Numbered from the stretch's first letter, positions 9,753-18,668 are shown. The stretch: DNA of 64,000 bases from Streptomyces griseofuscus (GCF_014673495.1 NZ_CP051006.1:1054001-1118000), one strand, 5' to 3'. Program-made: numbers and translations. The notes: generated by a model from the sequence alone, not told the origin.

Positions 9753-9979
9753 GGGTTCTGCCTTTCGTGGACGACACCCCGTTCCCCCAGGCCGCGTGTC
9801 CAGGAGCGGGCGGGGTAAACACGGGGCGCCGGACGGGACGCCGTCGGCGGCGGAACTGTCCGAGAGCGAACCACTAGTACAGGGAGTGAGCACCGCAGGC
9901 CCGGTCGGTGCGGCGACGGATGCCGTCGAGGTGTGGCGGGGACGCCGCGCCCACGTCGTTCCCGCCGAGCCCCCTCCTG

Positions 9980-10280
9980 CCAGGAAGACTTCGTCACCCC
10001 GGGCAGAAGTCCGGCATGCGCCTGCGCCCGCGCGTCCACCCGGGAGAGGCCGAACCTGCGCGGGTGGCCGCGGGGACGGCCGTCCACGCCGTCGCGGTTG
10101 CGGACCCGGGTCGCCTCGCGTCCCGGGTCCGGCGGCGGAACTCCGTCCGCGCGGCGGCCTTCTCGTCGGCCGTGGCGCGCGGGGGCACCAGGACGGCCTT
10201 CGGTTCGGCACGGCGCTGGGCGCACCGGGCCACGATCCGCTTCGCCGGTCGTTCTTCGCGATCTTGCTCTTCTTCGCCAT
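9980..10280 (-). pseudogene. Ruined 30S ribosomal protein S14 gene (probable zinc-independent paralogue)
   Basis: The minus strand starts [13 protein letters not shown] at 10280, the canonical S14 N-terminus. It then shifts frame to [21 protein letters not shown] and [14 protein letters not shown], and shifts again to [24 protein letters not shown] and LPGVTKSSW ending at 9980. The order and content match the ~101-residue S14 without Zn-ribbon cysteines, interrupted by two frameshifts. The usual stop after TKSSW is also missing. It follows directly (TGATG) on an L28-like 3' end, as in zinc-independent ribosomal operons. Streptomyces has other S14 genes, so loss is tolerable. Confidence 0.85.
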
Positions 10281-10340
10281 CACACACGCTCCCCGCGGGC
10301 CCGGATCCGGGCGACGGCGGCCTCGATGCCGATGGCGTCC
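10280..10340 (-). pseudogene. 3' remnant of ribosomal protein L28 gene
   Basis: Immediately upstream of the S14 remnant the minus strand reads [17 protein letters not shown] then TGA, the standard C-terminus of actinobacterial L28. Stop and start overlap as TGATG. Upstream the similarity fades (only traces such as a TGPEPSHG segment at ~10530), so most of the gene is lost or scrambled. L28-S14 order is typical of the Zur-controlled alternative ribosomal protein operon. Confidence 0.65.
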
Positions 10341-10628
10341 GCGCCGGGGTGACGGAGCTGTGGTCCATCGGGACGGAACTGGATCCGCCCGCGCCGCGCA
10401 CCGCCATGGAGGGCTGCCTCCTGGACGGTGAGCGGACCGGCGGCGCGGACCCTTTCCCCTGCTGGGACGTCCAGGGAGCCCATGGCGCCTGCGCCCATGA
10501 CCCGGACGGCGCGGTGACGCTGCCCGTGCGAGGGCTCCGGGCCGGTCTGTCGGCGTCGGCCCCCTAGGGCTCCCCTCAAGGCGCTGACCTGTGTGTTCTT
10601 GGCCGAGTGCGCATGCCGGGGATTCTTA

Positions 10629-10656
10629 TTGCACACTACTTGCAACAACCTAGGAA
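10629..10656 (+). promoter_or_regulatory. Candidate promoter with inverted repeat before the tsaD-like gene
   Basis: TTGCAC (10629-10634) and TAGGAA (10651-10656) are spaced 16 bp like -35/-10 boxes. The -35 box is half of an inverted repeat TTGCA-N7-TGCAA (10629-10645), suggesting an operator. A start point about 10663 would leave a very short leader. Inference only; the binding protein is unknown. Confidence 0.4.
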
Positions 10657-10674
10657 GTGCAGAAAGGGTCCGAG

Positions 10675-11724
10675 ATGGGTTCTCCGATCGTGCTCGGCAT
10701 CGAGTCGTCCTGCGACGAGACGGGCGTCGGCCTGGTCCGCGGCGGGCGGCTGCTGGGGCATGCGGTGGCGTCGAGCATGGCGGAGCACGCCCGATTCGGC
10801 GGGGTGGTGCCGGAGATCGCCTCCCGGGCGCACCTGCACGCGCTCCGACCGGTGCTCGGGCAGGCACTGGAGGGGGCGGGGCTGCGGCTCTCCGACATCG
10901 GCGCGGTCGCCGTCACCACCGGACCCGGCCTGTCGGGCGCGCTCCAGGTGGGCCTGGCCGGGGCGAAGGGGATCGCCTACGCGCTGGGCGTACCGCTGTA
11001 CGGCGTCCACCACCTGGCCGGCCATGTCGCCGCGGACACCCTCGCCCACGGCCCGCTGCCCGACCCCTGCGTGGTGCTGATCGTCTCCGGCGGCCACACC
11101 TCACTCCTCCTCGTCCGCGACCTGGCCCGTGACCCGATCCACCACCTCGGCGACACCCTCGACGACGCCGCCGGGGAGTGCTTCGACAAGGTCGCGCGGG
11201 TCTTCGGGCTGCCGTATCCCGGCGGCCCGGCCATCGACCGGACGGCGCGGACGGGGGATTCGCGCGCCGTCCCCTTCCCGCGTCCGCTGCCGGGGTCGTA
11301 CGACTTCTCCTTCTCCGGTCTGAAGACGGCCGCCGCACGCTGGGCCGAGGGCCACGCGGGCCGGGAGCTGCCGGTGGCCGACGGCGCGGCCGCGCTCCAG
11401 GAGGCGGTGGCCGACGTACTCAGCCGCAAGGCGGTCGCGGCCTGCGCGGAGCACGGCGTGGGGACGCTGGTCGTGGTCGGTGGCGTCGCCGCGAACTCAC
11501 GGGTGCGGGCGCTCACCGAGGAGCGCTGCCGGGCCGCGGGCATCGAACTGCGCGTGCCACCCCTGGAGTTGTGCACGGACAACGGCGCGATGATCGCGGC
11601 CGTCGGTGACCTCCTCGTCCGGGCCGGAGCCGAACCCGCCCCGCTGGACGTGTCGATCGACCCGTCGGCGCCGCTGGAGTACGCGGCGCTGCATCCGGTC
11701 ACGGCCCCGGCGGTGGCGGTATGA
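10675..11724 (+). CDS. tsaD: TsaD-family tRNA N6-threonylcarbamoyladenosine transferase
   Basis: A 349-aa ASKHA-fold protein. TsaD moves the threonylcarbamoyl group from TC-AMP to A37 of ANN-decoding tRNAs, working with TsaB and TsaE. Signatures: [16 protein letters not shown], the metal-binding HxxxH (His113, His117 in HHLAGH), [34 protein letters not shown] and CTDNGAMIA. Start ATG 10675 follows GAAAGGG. The usual tsaE-tsaB-rimI neighbours are absent, so this may be a second paralogue rather than the housekeeping copy; that needs the whole genome. A GNAT gene overlaps its stop codon (ATGA), which recalls the rimI-tsaD pairing. Confidence 0.85.
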   Translation: MGSPIVLGIESSCDETGVGLVRGGRLLGHAVASSMAEHARFGGVVPEIASRAHLHALRPVLGQALEGAGLRLSDIGAVAVTTGPGLSGALQVGLAGAKGIAYALGVPLYGVHHLAGHVAADTLAHGPLPDPCVVLIVSGGHTSLLLVRDLARDPIHHLGDTLDDAAGECFDKVARVFGLPYPGGPAIDRTARTGDSRAVPFPRPLPGSYDFSFSGLKTAAARWAEGHAGRELPVADGAAALQEAVADVLSRKAVAACAEHGVGTLVVVGGVAANSRVRALTEERCRAAGIELRVPPLELCTDNGAMIAAVGDLLVRAGAEPAPLDVSIDPSAPLEYAALHPVTAPAVAV

Positions 11725-12308
11725 CCGAGATCCGCGTCCACACCGAGATCCGGGTCCACAAGGACGCTCAACTCCTCGCGCACATCGAGGACTTGCGCTC
11801 CGTCTATGTCGACGCCTTCTGTGCCCCGCCGTGGGACGAGGACGAGGACAGGGCCGCCGATTTCGTCGGGCGGCTGCGGGCGGACGTCGACCGGCCGGGC
11901 TTCATCGCCGCGACAGCGGTACGGGACGGGGAGCTGCTCGGCTTCGCCACGGCCTGGACCACCCCCGCGCCCTTCCCCGACGACCGCTGCCACGCACAGG
12001 CCGCCGCCGGACTCGGTCCCGACCGCACCTCCGACTGGCTGGTCGGTGCACGCGCGTTGGACGAACTCGCCGTCCGCCGCGCCGCCCGGGGCAGCGGCCT
12101 CGCGGCCCGCCTCCTGGAGACGGTCACCGCGGACGCCCCGGGAGGCCGCTGCTGGCTGGTGACCTCCCCGCGGTCGGACCGGGCCATGTCCTTCTACCGC
12201 CACCAGGGTTGGACCCAGGCCACGCACCCCTCCCCCGCCGGCCGGGGCGTGGTCGTCTTCCTCGGCCCCCGCCACCCGGCCCGCGCTCTGGCACCCCAGC
12301 CCCTGTGA
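11721..12308 (+). CDS. GNAT-family N-acetyltransferase
   Basis: A 195-aa acetyltransferase. The acetyl-CoA pyrophosphate loop is seen as [19 protein letters not shown] (about residues 113-133), with [20 protein letters not shown] towards the end as the usual beta-bulge/YRxxGF element. The start overlaps the tsaD stop in ATGA, so translation is likely coupled. The substrate is unknown. By analogy with RimI next to TsaD it could modify a protein N-terminus, but it is longer and only loosely similar, so this is speculation. Confidence 0.8.
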   Translation: MTEIRVHTEIRVHKDAQLLAHIEDLRSVYVDAFCAPPWDEDEDRAADFVGRLRADVDRPGFIAATAVRDGELLGFATAWTTPAPFPDDRCHAQAAAGLGPDRTSDWLVGARALDELAVRRAARGSGLAARLLETVTADAPGGRCWLVTSPRSDRAMSFYRHQGWTQATHPSPAGRGVVVFLGPRHPARALAPQPL

Positions 12309-12340
12309 CCTTCGCGCAATTCACAGACAGGAGAAGCACG

Positions 12341-12694
12341 ATGACGACCGTCACCGCGACCATCGACACGACCCGCCCCGTGGCCACACTCATCAACGTC
12401 TTCACCGTCACCCCGGACCGCCAGGACGAACTCATCGCCCTGCTCGCCCGCGCCACCGAGGAGACGATGAAGCACCAACCCGGCTTCATCTGCGCCAACT
12501 TCCACGCCTCCGAGGACGGCGAACGCGTCATCAACTACGCCCAGTGGGAGTCCGAGGACCACTACCGGGCGATGCTCGCCAACCCCGAGGCGCGCGTCCA
12601 CATGGACCAGGCGGCGAAGTTCGCGACCGACGTGCAGCCACGACTGTTCCAGGTCCGCTCGACACACGGCACGGGTCGGCCTCGCCCGCACTAG
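12341..12694 (+). CDS. Antibiotic-biosynthesis-monooxygenase (ABM) domain protein
   Basis: A 117-aa protein with one ferredoxin-like dimeric alpha/beta-barrel ABM domain: LINVFTVTPDRQDELIALL, then PGFICANFHASEDGERVINYAQWES and YRAML. Such proteins are cofactor-free oxygenases, quinol oxidases or haem-related enzymes, or have only a binding role. ACAGGAGAAGCACG precedes the ATG. It lies 32 bp behind the GNAT gene and is probably in the same transcript. It is convergent with the NmrA-like gene only 7 bp away. Confidence 0.8.
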   Translation: MTTVTATIDTTRPVATLINVFTVTPDRQDELIALLARATEETMKHQPGFICANFHASEDGERVINYAQWESEDHYRAMLANPEARVHMDQAAKFATDVQPRLFQVRSTHGTGRPRPH

Positions 12695-12701
12695 CAGGTC
12701 G

Positions 12702-13571
12702 TCAGATCAGGGGCCGCAGGACGTCGTAGGCCCAGGACGCCAGGGTGGTGGGGGTGGTCGTGCGGACGGTCCGGGGTTGTTCCGGTACGAAGCCGTCCCG
12801 CAGGCCGGTCGACATGCCGATGACCGCTTCGACCAGGCCGTCGGCCATGCCGGACGCGCGCAGCAGGTGCCGCATCGCGTCGTCGCCCACACGTTCGACC
12901 CGCAGGGGGCGGCCGACGGCGGCGGACACGATCTCCGCGGCCCGGGGCCAGGTGAGATCGGCGGGGCCGTGGACCGCCTGGACATGGCGGCCGGACCAGT
13001 GGGCCGTCAGCAGGCGGGCCACGGCGACCTCGGCGATGTCGCGCGGCGCGACCCAGGCGAGCGGCTGGTCCAGCGGCAGGATCACCGGGATCGTGCCGGC
13101 CCGGATGGCGTCGAGGAAGGACACCAGATTGCTGAAGAAGTAGCCGCAGCGCAGGTGGGTGACCGTGGCGCCGAGCGCGTCGAGGGCGGTCTCGGTGCCG
13201 GCGAGGCCGTCGATCTCACCGGCTCCGTGGCGCAGCTCGGCGCCGACGCTGCTCTGGAAGACGGTCCGCTCGATGCCGTTCACACGTACAGCGCTCACTA
13301 CGCCCGCCGTGGCCGACGCGTAGTCGCCGAGCGGGTCCGCGCCCGTGGTCGGGGGGTCGACCCAGAAGAGGGCGTCGACCCCGGCGGTGGCCGCGACGAC
13401 CGCCGCCGGGTCCCGCTGGTCGACCGCGGCGGCATCGACCTCGCGACGCACCCCGGGATCGAGCCGGCCGGGGTCACGGGCGAGGACCAACGGCCGAAGC
13501 CCGGCCCGGATCAGCAGGGCGACGACATGACGTCCGACGTTCCCGGTGGGCGTCGTGACCGCGATACGCAT
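12702..13571 (-). CDS. NmrA-like NAD(P)-binding protein (atypical SDR)
   Basis: A 289-aa Rossmann-fold protein. It begins MRIAVTTPTGNVGRHVVALL with the TGxxG-type nucleotide loop, followed by LVLARDP, VDQRDPAAV and FQSSVGAELRHG. The Tyr-Lys pair of classical SDRs is not evident, placing it with NmrA/HSCARG-type redox sensors or atypical reductases. I chose the ATG at 13571; the longer frame upstream has no extra domain. It is divergent from the cold-shock gene, with a 398-bp spacer. Confidence 0.8.
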   Translation of the reverse strand: MRIAVTTPTGNVGRHVVALLIRAGLRPLVLARDPGRLDPGVRREVDAAAVDQRDPAAVVAATAGVDALFWVDPPTTGADPLGDYASATAGVVSAVRVNGIERTVFQSSVGAELRHGAGEIDGLAGTETALDALGATVTHLRCGYFFSNLVSFLDAIRAGTIPVILPLDQPLAWVAPRDIAEVAVARLLTAHWSGRHVQAVHGPADLTWPRAAEIVSAAVGRPLRVERVGDDAMRHLLRASGMADGLVEAVIGMSTGLRDGFVPEQPRTVRTTTPTTLASWAYDVLRPLI

Positions 13572-13969
13572 GGCCTGGTGTCCTTTCGATCGTGGAGGCC
13601 GACAACGCGACACTAGAAGCCGAACCGGACACCTGTTGTCCCCTTTTCAGAGGGAGGTCCGGACGAGGTGAGCGGCGTGTCTGCCGCGTGTCCGCCGCCC
13701 TGCGCGGCGGATCCCGATGGGCTTCACACGCCTGCACCGCGGAAAATATCTGTGGTGACGACATAAGAAATCGCCGCAGCGCACGGCAACTATTCCTGCG
13801 ATCACAGTCGGCGCGGAATTATTGGGCCAGCAGGGCGGGCGTCGACGTGCTATTGTCGTCATCAGTTGCAGGTGTGGTTGCCAGAAGGTTTTTCCGACGG
13901 CTGATCATCACGGCGACACGGACTACGCACAGGGCGTATTCCTGACACCGTCTCCGAAGGAGAAACAAA
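13572..13969 (+). promoter_or_regulatory. Leader region of the cold-shock gene
   Basis: A 398-bp gap between two divergent genes with no convincing ORF. It is noticeably more AT-rich than its surroundings between ~13740 and 13970 and ends in a strong ribosome binding site, GAAGGAGA, 6 bases before the csp ATG. Long structured leaders are usual for cspA-type mRNAs; I infer one here but cannot place the promoter with confidence. Confidence 0.4.
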
Positions 13970-14173
13970 ATGGCTACCGGTACCGTGAAGTGGTTCAACG
14001 CGGAAAAGGGCTTCGGCTTCATCGAGCAGGACGGCGGCGGCCCCGACGTCTTCGCCCACTACTCGAACATCGCCACCCAGGGCTTCCGCGAGCTTCTGGA
14101 AGGCCAGAAGGTCTCGTTCGACATCGCTCAGGGCCAGAAGGGCCCGACGGCCGAGAACATCGTTCCCGCCTGA
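13970..14173 (+). CDS. CspA-family cold-shock protein
   Basis: A 67-aa single-domain OB-fold nucleic-acid chaperone: [18 protein letters not shown] carries RNP1 (KGFGFI), VFAHYSNI is RNP2, and it ends [11 protein letters not shown]. It binds single-stranded RNA or DNA and melts mRNA structure, especially in the cold. The length is exactly that of the family. A strong hairpin terminator follows 27 bp after the stop, and a DEAD-box helicase gene lies just beyond, a pairing that fits a shared role in RNA unfolding. Confidence 0.97.
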   Translation: MATGTVKWFNAEKGFGFIEQDGGGPDVFAHYSNIATQGFRELLEGQKVSFDIAQGQKGPTAENIVPA

Positions 14174-14200
14174 TGCAGCGACGCTGACGCATACTTCGTA

Positions 14201-14234
14201 GCTGGGGCCCGCACCTTGGGGTGCGGGCCCCAGC
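14201..14234 (+). terminator. Rho-independent terminator of the cold-shock gene
   Basis: A perfect 15-bp GC-rich stem (14201-14215 with 14220-14234) with loop TTGG is followed by TCGCTTTATTTT. The tail makes it a classical intrinsic terminator, unusually complete for this genome. Confidence 0.92.
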
Positions 14235-14353
14235 TCGCTTTATTTTCAGGGTTATTCAAACCCGCTGTTTCCGGCCCGTATTCGCGATTCTCTGCGCCGC
14301 TCATTCCGCTGCGGAAATTCCTTGATACGCGCCCGCATCGAGGAAGGTTCCGC

Positions 14354-15844
14354 ATGAACCCCACGCGCCCCAATCGCGCACGCACCACTCGCACATACGA
14401 CCGCTTCGGAGGAAGCTCCGCCGCGGACCGCTCCCGCGTTCCGCGCCGCTCCACCGGTCGCGGAAAACCGCAGCCGGTGCGCGGAGAGTTCGCACTGCCG
14501 AAGACGGACACGCCCGCGCTGCCCGCTGTCGAGTCGTTCGCCGATCTCGCCATGCCGGCGCCGCTGCTGGCCACGCTCGGCCACGAGGGTGTGACCGTGC
14601 CGTTCCCGATCCAGGCGGCGACCCTGCCGAACTCGCTGGCCGGCCGCGACGTACTCGGTCGCGGGCGCACCGGGTCGGGCAAGACCCTGGCCTTCGGCCT
14701 CGCGCTACTGGCCCGTACGGCGGGTCGGCGCGCCGAGTCCCGCCAGCCGCTGGCCCTGGTCCTCGTCCCCACCCGTGAGCTGGCCCAGCAGGTCACCGAC
14801 GCGCTCACGCCCTACGCCCGTTCCGTGCGGCTGCGGATCGCCACCGTCGTCGGGGGCATGTCCATCGGCAGGCAGGCCGGTGCCCTGCGCAGTGGCGCGG
14901 AGGTCGTGGTCGCGACGCCCGGCAGGCTCAAGGACCTCATCGACCGGGGCGACTGCCGGCTCGACGACGTCGGCATCACCGTTCTCGACGAGGCCGACCA
15001 GATGACCGACATGGGCTTCATGCCCCAGGTCACCGCCCTGCTCGACCTGGTGCGCCCGGAGGGCCAGCGCATGCTGTTCTCGGCCACCCTGGACCGAAAC
15101 GTCGACCTGCTGGTCCGCCGCTATCTCACCGACCCGGTGGTCCACTCCGTCGACCCGTCGGCCGGTGCCGTCACCACGATGGAACACCACGTCCTCCACG
15201 TGCACGACGCCGACAAGCACCGCACGACCACCGAGATCGCGGCCCGGGACGGCCGGGTCATCATGTTCCTGGACACCAAGCACGCCGTGGACCGGCTGAC
15301 AAAGCACCTGCTGGACAGCGGCGTCCGCGCCGCCGCCCTGCACGGCGGCAGGTCGCAGCCGCAGCGCACCCGGACCCTGGCGCAGTTCAAGGACGGGCAC
15401 GTCACCGTCCTGGTGGCCACCAATGTCGCGGCCCGAGGTATCCACGTCGACAACCTCGACCTCGTCGTCAACGTGGACCCGCCCACCGACCACAAGGACT
15501 ACCTGCACCGCGGCGGCCGCACGGCACGCGCCGGCGAGACCGGCAGCGTCGTCACCCTGGTGACCCCCTCCCAGCGCCGCGGCGTCACCCGGCTGATGGC
15601 ATCGGCCGGCATCACCCCGTGCGTCACCCCCGTCCGCTCCGGCGAGGCGGAGCTGAGCCGCATCACGGGCGCGCAGGCACCCACCGGTGTCCCGGTGGTC
15701 ATCACCGCGCCGGCTGTGGAGCGCCCCCGTCGCACGGCTTCCACGTCCCGGGACCGCCGGCGCCGCACCGGCCAGGGCCGGCCCGTGGGCGCGCAGGCGC
15801 GCCGCAGGGCTCGGCCGGAGCCCGGCAACAACTCGGCCGCTTAG
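14354..15844 (+). CDS. DEAD-box ATP-dependent RNA helicase
   Basis: A 496-aa RNA helicase. A basic, low-complexity N-terminal tail (~50 residues) precedes the Q-motif region (FPIQAATLP), Walker A (GRTGSGKT), PTRELAQQ, TPGRL, the DEAD box (VLDEADQM), SAT (FSATL), ATNVAARGIHV and HRGGRTARAG. The C-terminal ~60 residues are Arg/Thr-rich and probably bind RNA. It unwinds short RNA duplexes in mRNA decay or ribosome assembly. ATG 14354 follows GAGGAAGG; the open frame upstream crosses the csp terminator and is not coding. Position next to the cold-shock gene suggests cold induction. Confidence 0.93.
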   Translation: MNPTRPNRARTTRTYDRFGGSSAADRSRVPRRSTGRGKPQPVRGEFALPKTDTPALPAVESFADLAMPAPLLATLGHEGVTVPFPIQAATLPNSLAGRDVLGRGRTGSGKTLAFGLALLARTAGRRAESRQPLALVLVPTRELAQQVTDALTPYARSVRLRIATVVGGMSIGRQAGALRSGAEVVVATPGRLKDLIDRGDCRLDDVGITVLDEADQMTDMGFMPQVTALLDLVRPEGQRMLFSATLDRNVDLLVRRYLTDPVVHSVDPSAGAVTTMEHHVLHVHDADKHRTTTEIAARDGRVIMFLDTKHAVDRLTKHLLDSGVRAAALHGGRSQPQRTRTLAQFKDGHVTVLVATNVAARGIHVDNLDLVVNVDPPTDHKDYLHRGGRTARAGETGSVVTLVTPSQRRGVTRLMASAGITPCVTPVRSGEAELSRITGAQAPTGVPVVITAPAVERPRRTASTSRDRRRRTGQGRPVGAQARRRARPEPGNNSAA

Positions 15845-15949
15845 ACAGACCGACCGCGATCCCCGGCAGCCCCAGCAGCCCCGCCGCCCGCGGCCACCGG
15901 ACAAGCGCACCGCCGTCGAAGCGACCAGCCCCGACCGAAGGAGAAGCCC

Positions 15950-16297
15950 TTGACGCCTGCACGGACGCAGTACCGCGCTCCGCACCCCGCCCCCGTCGTC
16001 GTACTCGACGACATCGAAGGACACGGCCCCCGGGTGTGCGACGACATGACCGTCGAGGTGGCTCTGGCCGTCATGGCGGGTGCCCGGGTCGAATACCTGA
16101 CGGTGTGCGACGGGGACGACGAGAGCACGGGCTCGGTCACCCAGGTCCGGCTCGCCGTCCTGCGTGACAGCCCCATGTACACGGACCGCATGCGTCTGCG
16201 GGACGTCCTCACCGGGGCGCTGCCCTCGCCCGGCGCCCGCGCCGGCCGTGTCGGTGAGCACAACCGGCTTCCCGCCGTACTCCCCTTCTCGCGCTGA
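15950..16297 (+). CDS. Small CBS-domain-like protein
   Basis: A 115-aa protein with a TTG start at 15950 supported by GAAGGAGA. The central part (VCDDMTVEVALAVM, then VEYLTVCDGDD, STGSVTQVRLAVLRDSP and RLRDVLTG) has the spacing of a single CBS motif, a domain that usually binds adenosyl ligands. It lies 105 bp behind the helicase gene on the same strand, as similar small genes do in other Streptomyces, and may be co-expressed. No catalytic residues are visible; the role is unknown. Confidence 0.6.
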   Translation: MTPARTQYRAPHPAPVVVLDDIEGHGPRVCDDMTVEVALAVMAGARVEYLTVCDGDDESTGSVTQVRLAVLRDSPMYTDRMRLRDVLTGALPSPGARAGRVGEHNRLPAVLPFSR

Positions 16298-16591
16298 TCC
16301 GGCTCACCCGGGGCTGCCTCGCCCTCCCGGGACGCCCCTGGAAGGCATCACGCGCCGTGTCGTCGCCCGGTATCCGTTCGAGCGGACCAAGGGCGGAGTG
16401 CCGGCTTCGGTGAAGGGCGTCGGGCCCGAACCCGGCACGGGTGCGTCCGTGGCCTTCGGCGACCGTCCCGAGACCGGCACAAGCCGCCCTGAGCCCGTGG
16501 GGGCCATGTCGACACGCGTCGGCAGGGCCCCCACCGCCATGTCACCGTCCGCCCGGGAAACGCCGGCCGGAAGAGGGACTCGGGCGGCGCC

Positions 16592-16966
16592 TCACTGGTC
16601 GAAGTAGCTGAGATCGCCCACGGTCCACGCGCTGACGTCCTTGATCGCGACCCGGTACATGCCACCCGTCTCCGGGATCCCGAGGCTGCCCTGAAGGATC
16701 CGGGCGAGATGGAAGTGCAGATGCGTCGGCATCTCGCCGCGGCCGGGCCGGTATCCCCGCGGGCCGCGGGCGAAGACGTCGGAGAACGGGCCGAGGCGTT
16801 CCGAGTCCTTCAGGACCTCCGCCACCCGCTCCCTCCATACCGCCTCGGGGGCCAGCCTGCCGGTGATGACGGCGCCGCCGACGACCACGGTCAACGACAT
16901 CTGATTACTCCGCTCGGACTCCACCGCGGCGGAGATGGCGACGAGCAGCTCATCAGGGTTCGACAT
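16592..16966 (-). CDS. GvpU-like gas-vesicle accessory family protein
   Basis: A 124-aa soluble protein. An N-terminal helix is followed by MSLTVVVGGAVITGRL, a WRERVAEVLKDSE helix, the HLHFHLARI strand and MYRVAIKDVSAWTVGDLSYF. This order (beta-rich VxGxxITG, a long helix, an FxHLxxxxI strand, a final RVxxxxVxxWxxG) resembles GvpU, a gas-vesicle accessory protein. No other gvp gene is in the window, and the family is often found alone in actinomycetes, so a gas-vesicle role is not implied. Confidence 0.5.
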   Translation of the reverse strand: MSNPDELLVAISAAVESERSNQMSLTVVVGGAVITGRLAPEAVWRERVAEVLKDSERLGPFSDVFARGPRGYRPGRGEMPTHLHFHLARILQGSLGIPETGGMYRVAIKDVSAWTVGDLSYFDQ

Positions 16967-17150
16967 GACAGCAGAGTTTATGCGCCCGCGCGTCGAGCTC
17001 GTCCACCCCCCTGGCGTCGAGCTCGTCCATCCCCCGGCGCCGAACCGCCCGCGGAGCGTGGAAGGGCCGCGTACGGAGGGGCACGCGGCTCCCGGTCAAG
17101 ACGCCAGGAGTCGATGGCAGGAAGGTTCTTCCTCTGCCTGAAGGGTGAAA

Positions 17151-17168
17151 TCTACTGTTGTCAGTAGA
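17151..17168 (+). terminator. Small hairpin with T-run
   Basis: TCTACTG-TTGT-CAGTAGA is a 7-bp stem with a 4-base loop, followed by CATTTTTTC. It looks like an intrinsic terminator, though no plus-strand gene ends upstream. An operator role is an alternative. The surrounding 16967-17448 region holds no convincing gene. Confidence 0.5.
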
Positions 17169-17448
17169 CATTTTTTCTCTGGCGTGGGTAGGCTTCAGCA
17201 CGTGGAGGTGGAGCCGCCCACAGCGGCACCGGCTCACACAGTGATTGCTTCGCGAGGAAAGGGAGGAGCAGACGCCATCAGGATCGTCCGGACCGCCGAG
17301 CACGCGGTCCGGGTACCGCAAGACCCCGGAATGGATGGTGGTCCCCGGTCACGCAGCTGCGATCCCCTGCTCCGCCCTGCCGGGCCGGGCAGCGGAAAGA
17401 GAAGGTCGGCTGAGCAGTAGGGCCGACAGATGGTGTTGAATTTCCTTC

Positions 17449-17480
17449 GGGGCCCTGGTGCCGTACGGCACCAGGGCCCC
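17449..17480. promoter_or_regulatory. Perfect 32-bp palindrome before a MerR-type gene
   Basis: A 15-bp perfect arm (starting GGGGCCCTGGTGCCG), a TA centre and its complement fill 17449-17480, 30 bp ahead of the MerR-type gene. It could be a terminator for upstream transcription, an attenuator in the leader or an operator. There is no T-run. Confidence 0.6.
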
Positions 17481-17510
17481 TCGACGCGTTGCATTGCACA
17501 GCGAGGTGAC

Positions 17511-17861
17511 ATGACATCGGACAATCCACTGCACGACCGTCTCGACGACGACGACTACCCTGCGTACACGATGGGGCGGGCGGCCGAGATGCTCGGCACC
17601 ACCCCGGCCTTCCTCCGAGCCATCGGTGAAGCCCGGTTGATCACTCCCCTCCGCTCGGAGGGCGGGCATCGCCGGTACTCCCGCTACCAGCTGCGGATCG
17701 CCGCTCGCGCTCGCGAACTCGTGGACAAGGGGACCCCGATCGAGGCCGCGTGCCGCATCGTCATCCTTGAGGACCAGCTTGAGGAGGCGCAGCGCATCAA
17801 CGCCGAGTATCGGCGTGCCGCCGACAAGTCAGCGGGTGGTTCCGGCTCCAGCCCCGGCTGA
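17511..17861 (+). CDS. MerR-type helix-turn-helix regulator
   Basis: A 116-aa DNA-binding protein. YTMGRAAEMLGTTPAFLRAIGEARLI (residues ~19-45) is the winged helix-turn-helix, followed by the wing SEGGHRRYSRYQL, a helix VDKGTPIEAACRIV and a coiled segment LEDQLEEAQRINAEYRRAA. No effector-binding domain or metal-binding cysteines are present, so it is a minimal MerR-like protein whose ligand, if any, is unknown. ATG 17511 follows GAGGTG. A perfect 32-bp palindrome ends 30 bp upstream and may be its autoregulatory site. Confidence 0.85.
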   Translation: MTSDNPLHDRLDDDDYPAYTMGRAAEMLGTTPAFLRAIGEARLITPLRSEGGHRRYSRYQLRIAARARELVDKGTPIEAACRIVILEDQLEEAQRINAEYRRAADKSAGGSGSSPG

Positions 17862-17985
17862 GAGCCCGGGCGCGGTCCGGCGGCAGGAGGAGTACGACCC
17901 CAAGGAGCACCGGGTGGGGCGAGCGCTCGGGTCGGTTTCGTCGCGGCACGGGATCAGGCCCGGAGCGAGCGAACCGGCACAGCCG

Positions 17986-18474
17986 TCATTCCGGAGAAAT
18001 CCGGAACTCGAACTCGGGGCGGTCCCACGGCACGGCAGGCGGGTTCGCGAGCGCGGTCCCGGCCCGGACCGCGCCGACGCGGTGGTAGAAGTCCTCGGCG
18101 GGAGGATGCGACACGACCTTGACACGGTCGATTCCGGCGGCCCGCGCCTCCGACTGCATATGCGCCACGAGCAGGCGCCCGATCCCCCGCCCCTGCGCCT
18201 CGTCGGCGACGAACAGCAGGTCGAGCTCCGGTGGAGCGAGGATCAGCGAGTAGAAGCCGAGGACCCGGCCGCCGTCCTCCTCACCGCCGACCGCCACGAA
18301 ACTGCGGTGGGCCTCGAGGTAATCAGGCCCGACCCGGTAGCCCGCGACCGCCGACGCGTACTGCCCCGCGTAGGCACCCGAGCCACGCACCAGCCGGGTG
18401 AGCCGTTTGGCATCCCGGGCGACGGTCCGCCGTATCGTGATCTGCCGACCGATCGGGGAAGTGCGTGAACTCAT
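17986..18474 (-). CDS. GNAT-family N-acetyltransferase
   Basis: A 162-aa acetyltransferase: ITIRRTVARDAKRL at the start, VLGFYSLILAPPELDLLFV, and the acetyl-CoA loop DEAQGRGIGRLLVAHM with the Q/RxxGxG/A motif, then VVSHPPAEDFYHRVGAVRAG. The substrate is unknown. It is convergent with the MerR-type gene. The ATG at 18472-18474 starts MSSRTSPIG; the upstream open frame overlaps the MFS remnant's leader and is probably untranslated. Confidence 0.85.
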   Translation of the reverse strand: MSSRTSPIGRQITIRRTVARDAKRLTRLVRGSGAYAGQYASAVAGYRVGPDYLEAHRSFVAVGGEEDGGRVLGFYSLILAPPELDLLFVADEAQGRGIGRLLVAHMQSEARAAGIDRVKVVSHPPAEDFYHRVGAVRAGTALANPPAVPWDRPEFEFRISPE

Positions 18475-18668
18475 CCGAAGAGTATTCCGCACCGGAGAGG
18501 CCCTTCGTGCGCTGGGTCGGGCGCGCGTCCCTCCGCCGACCGGCATGGTGATCGCCCTCACAGCCGCCCCACGAACTATGTCGCCCCGCCACATGTGCAC
18601 CCGACGTACGCCTTCCTACGGTGTGCCGACACGTCCCCCTCCCCACCGCGTACCAGGAAGTGGCGCAC

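Noticed and set aside
10350..10567. CobW/COG0523 C-terminal remnant on the plus strand ([21 protein letters not shown])
   Set aside because: Resembles the CobW tail and would fit a zinc locus, but it is short, partly antisense to the L28 remnant and without other CobW motifs; too weak to list.
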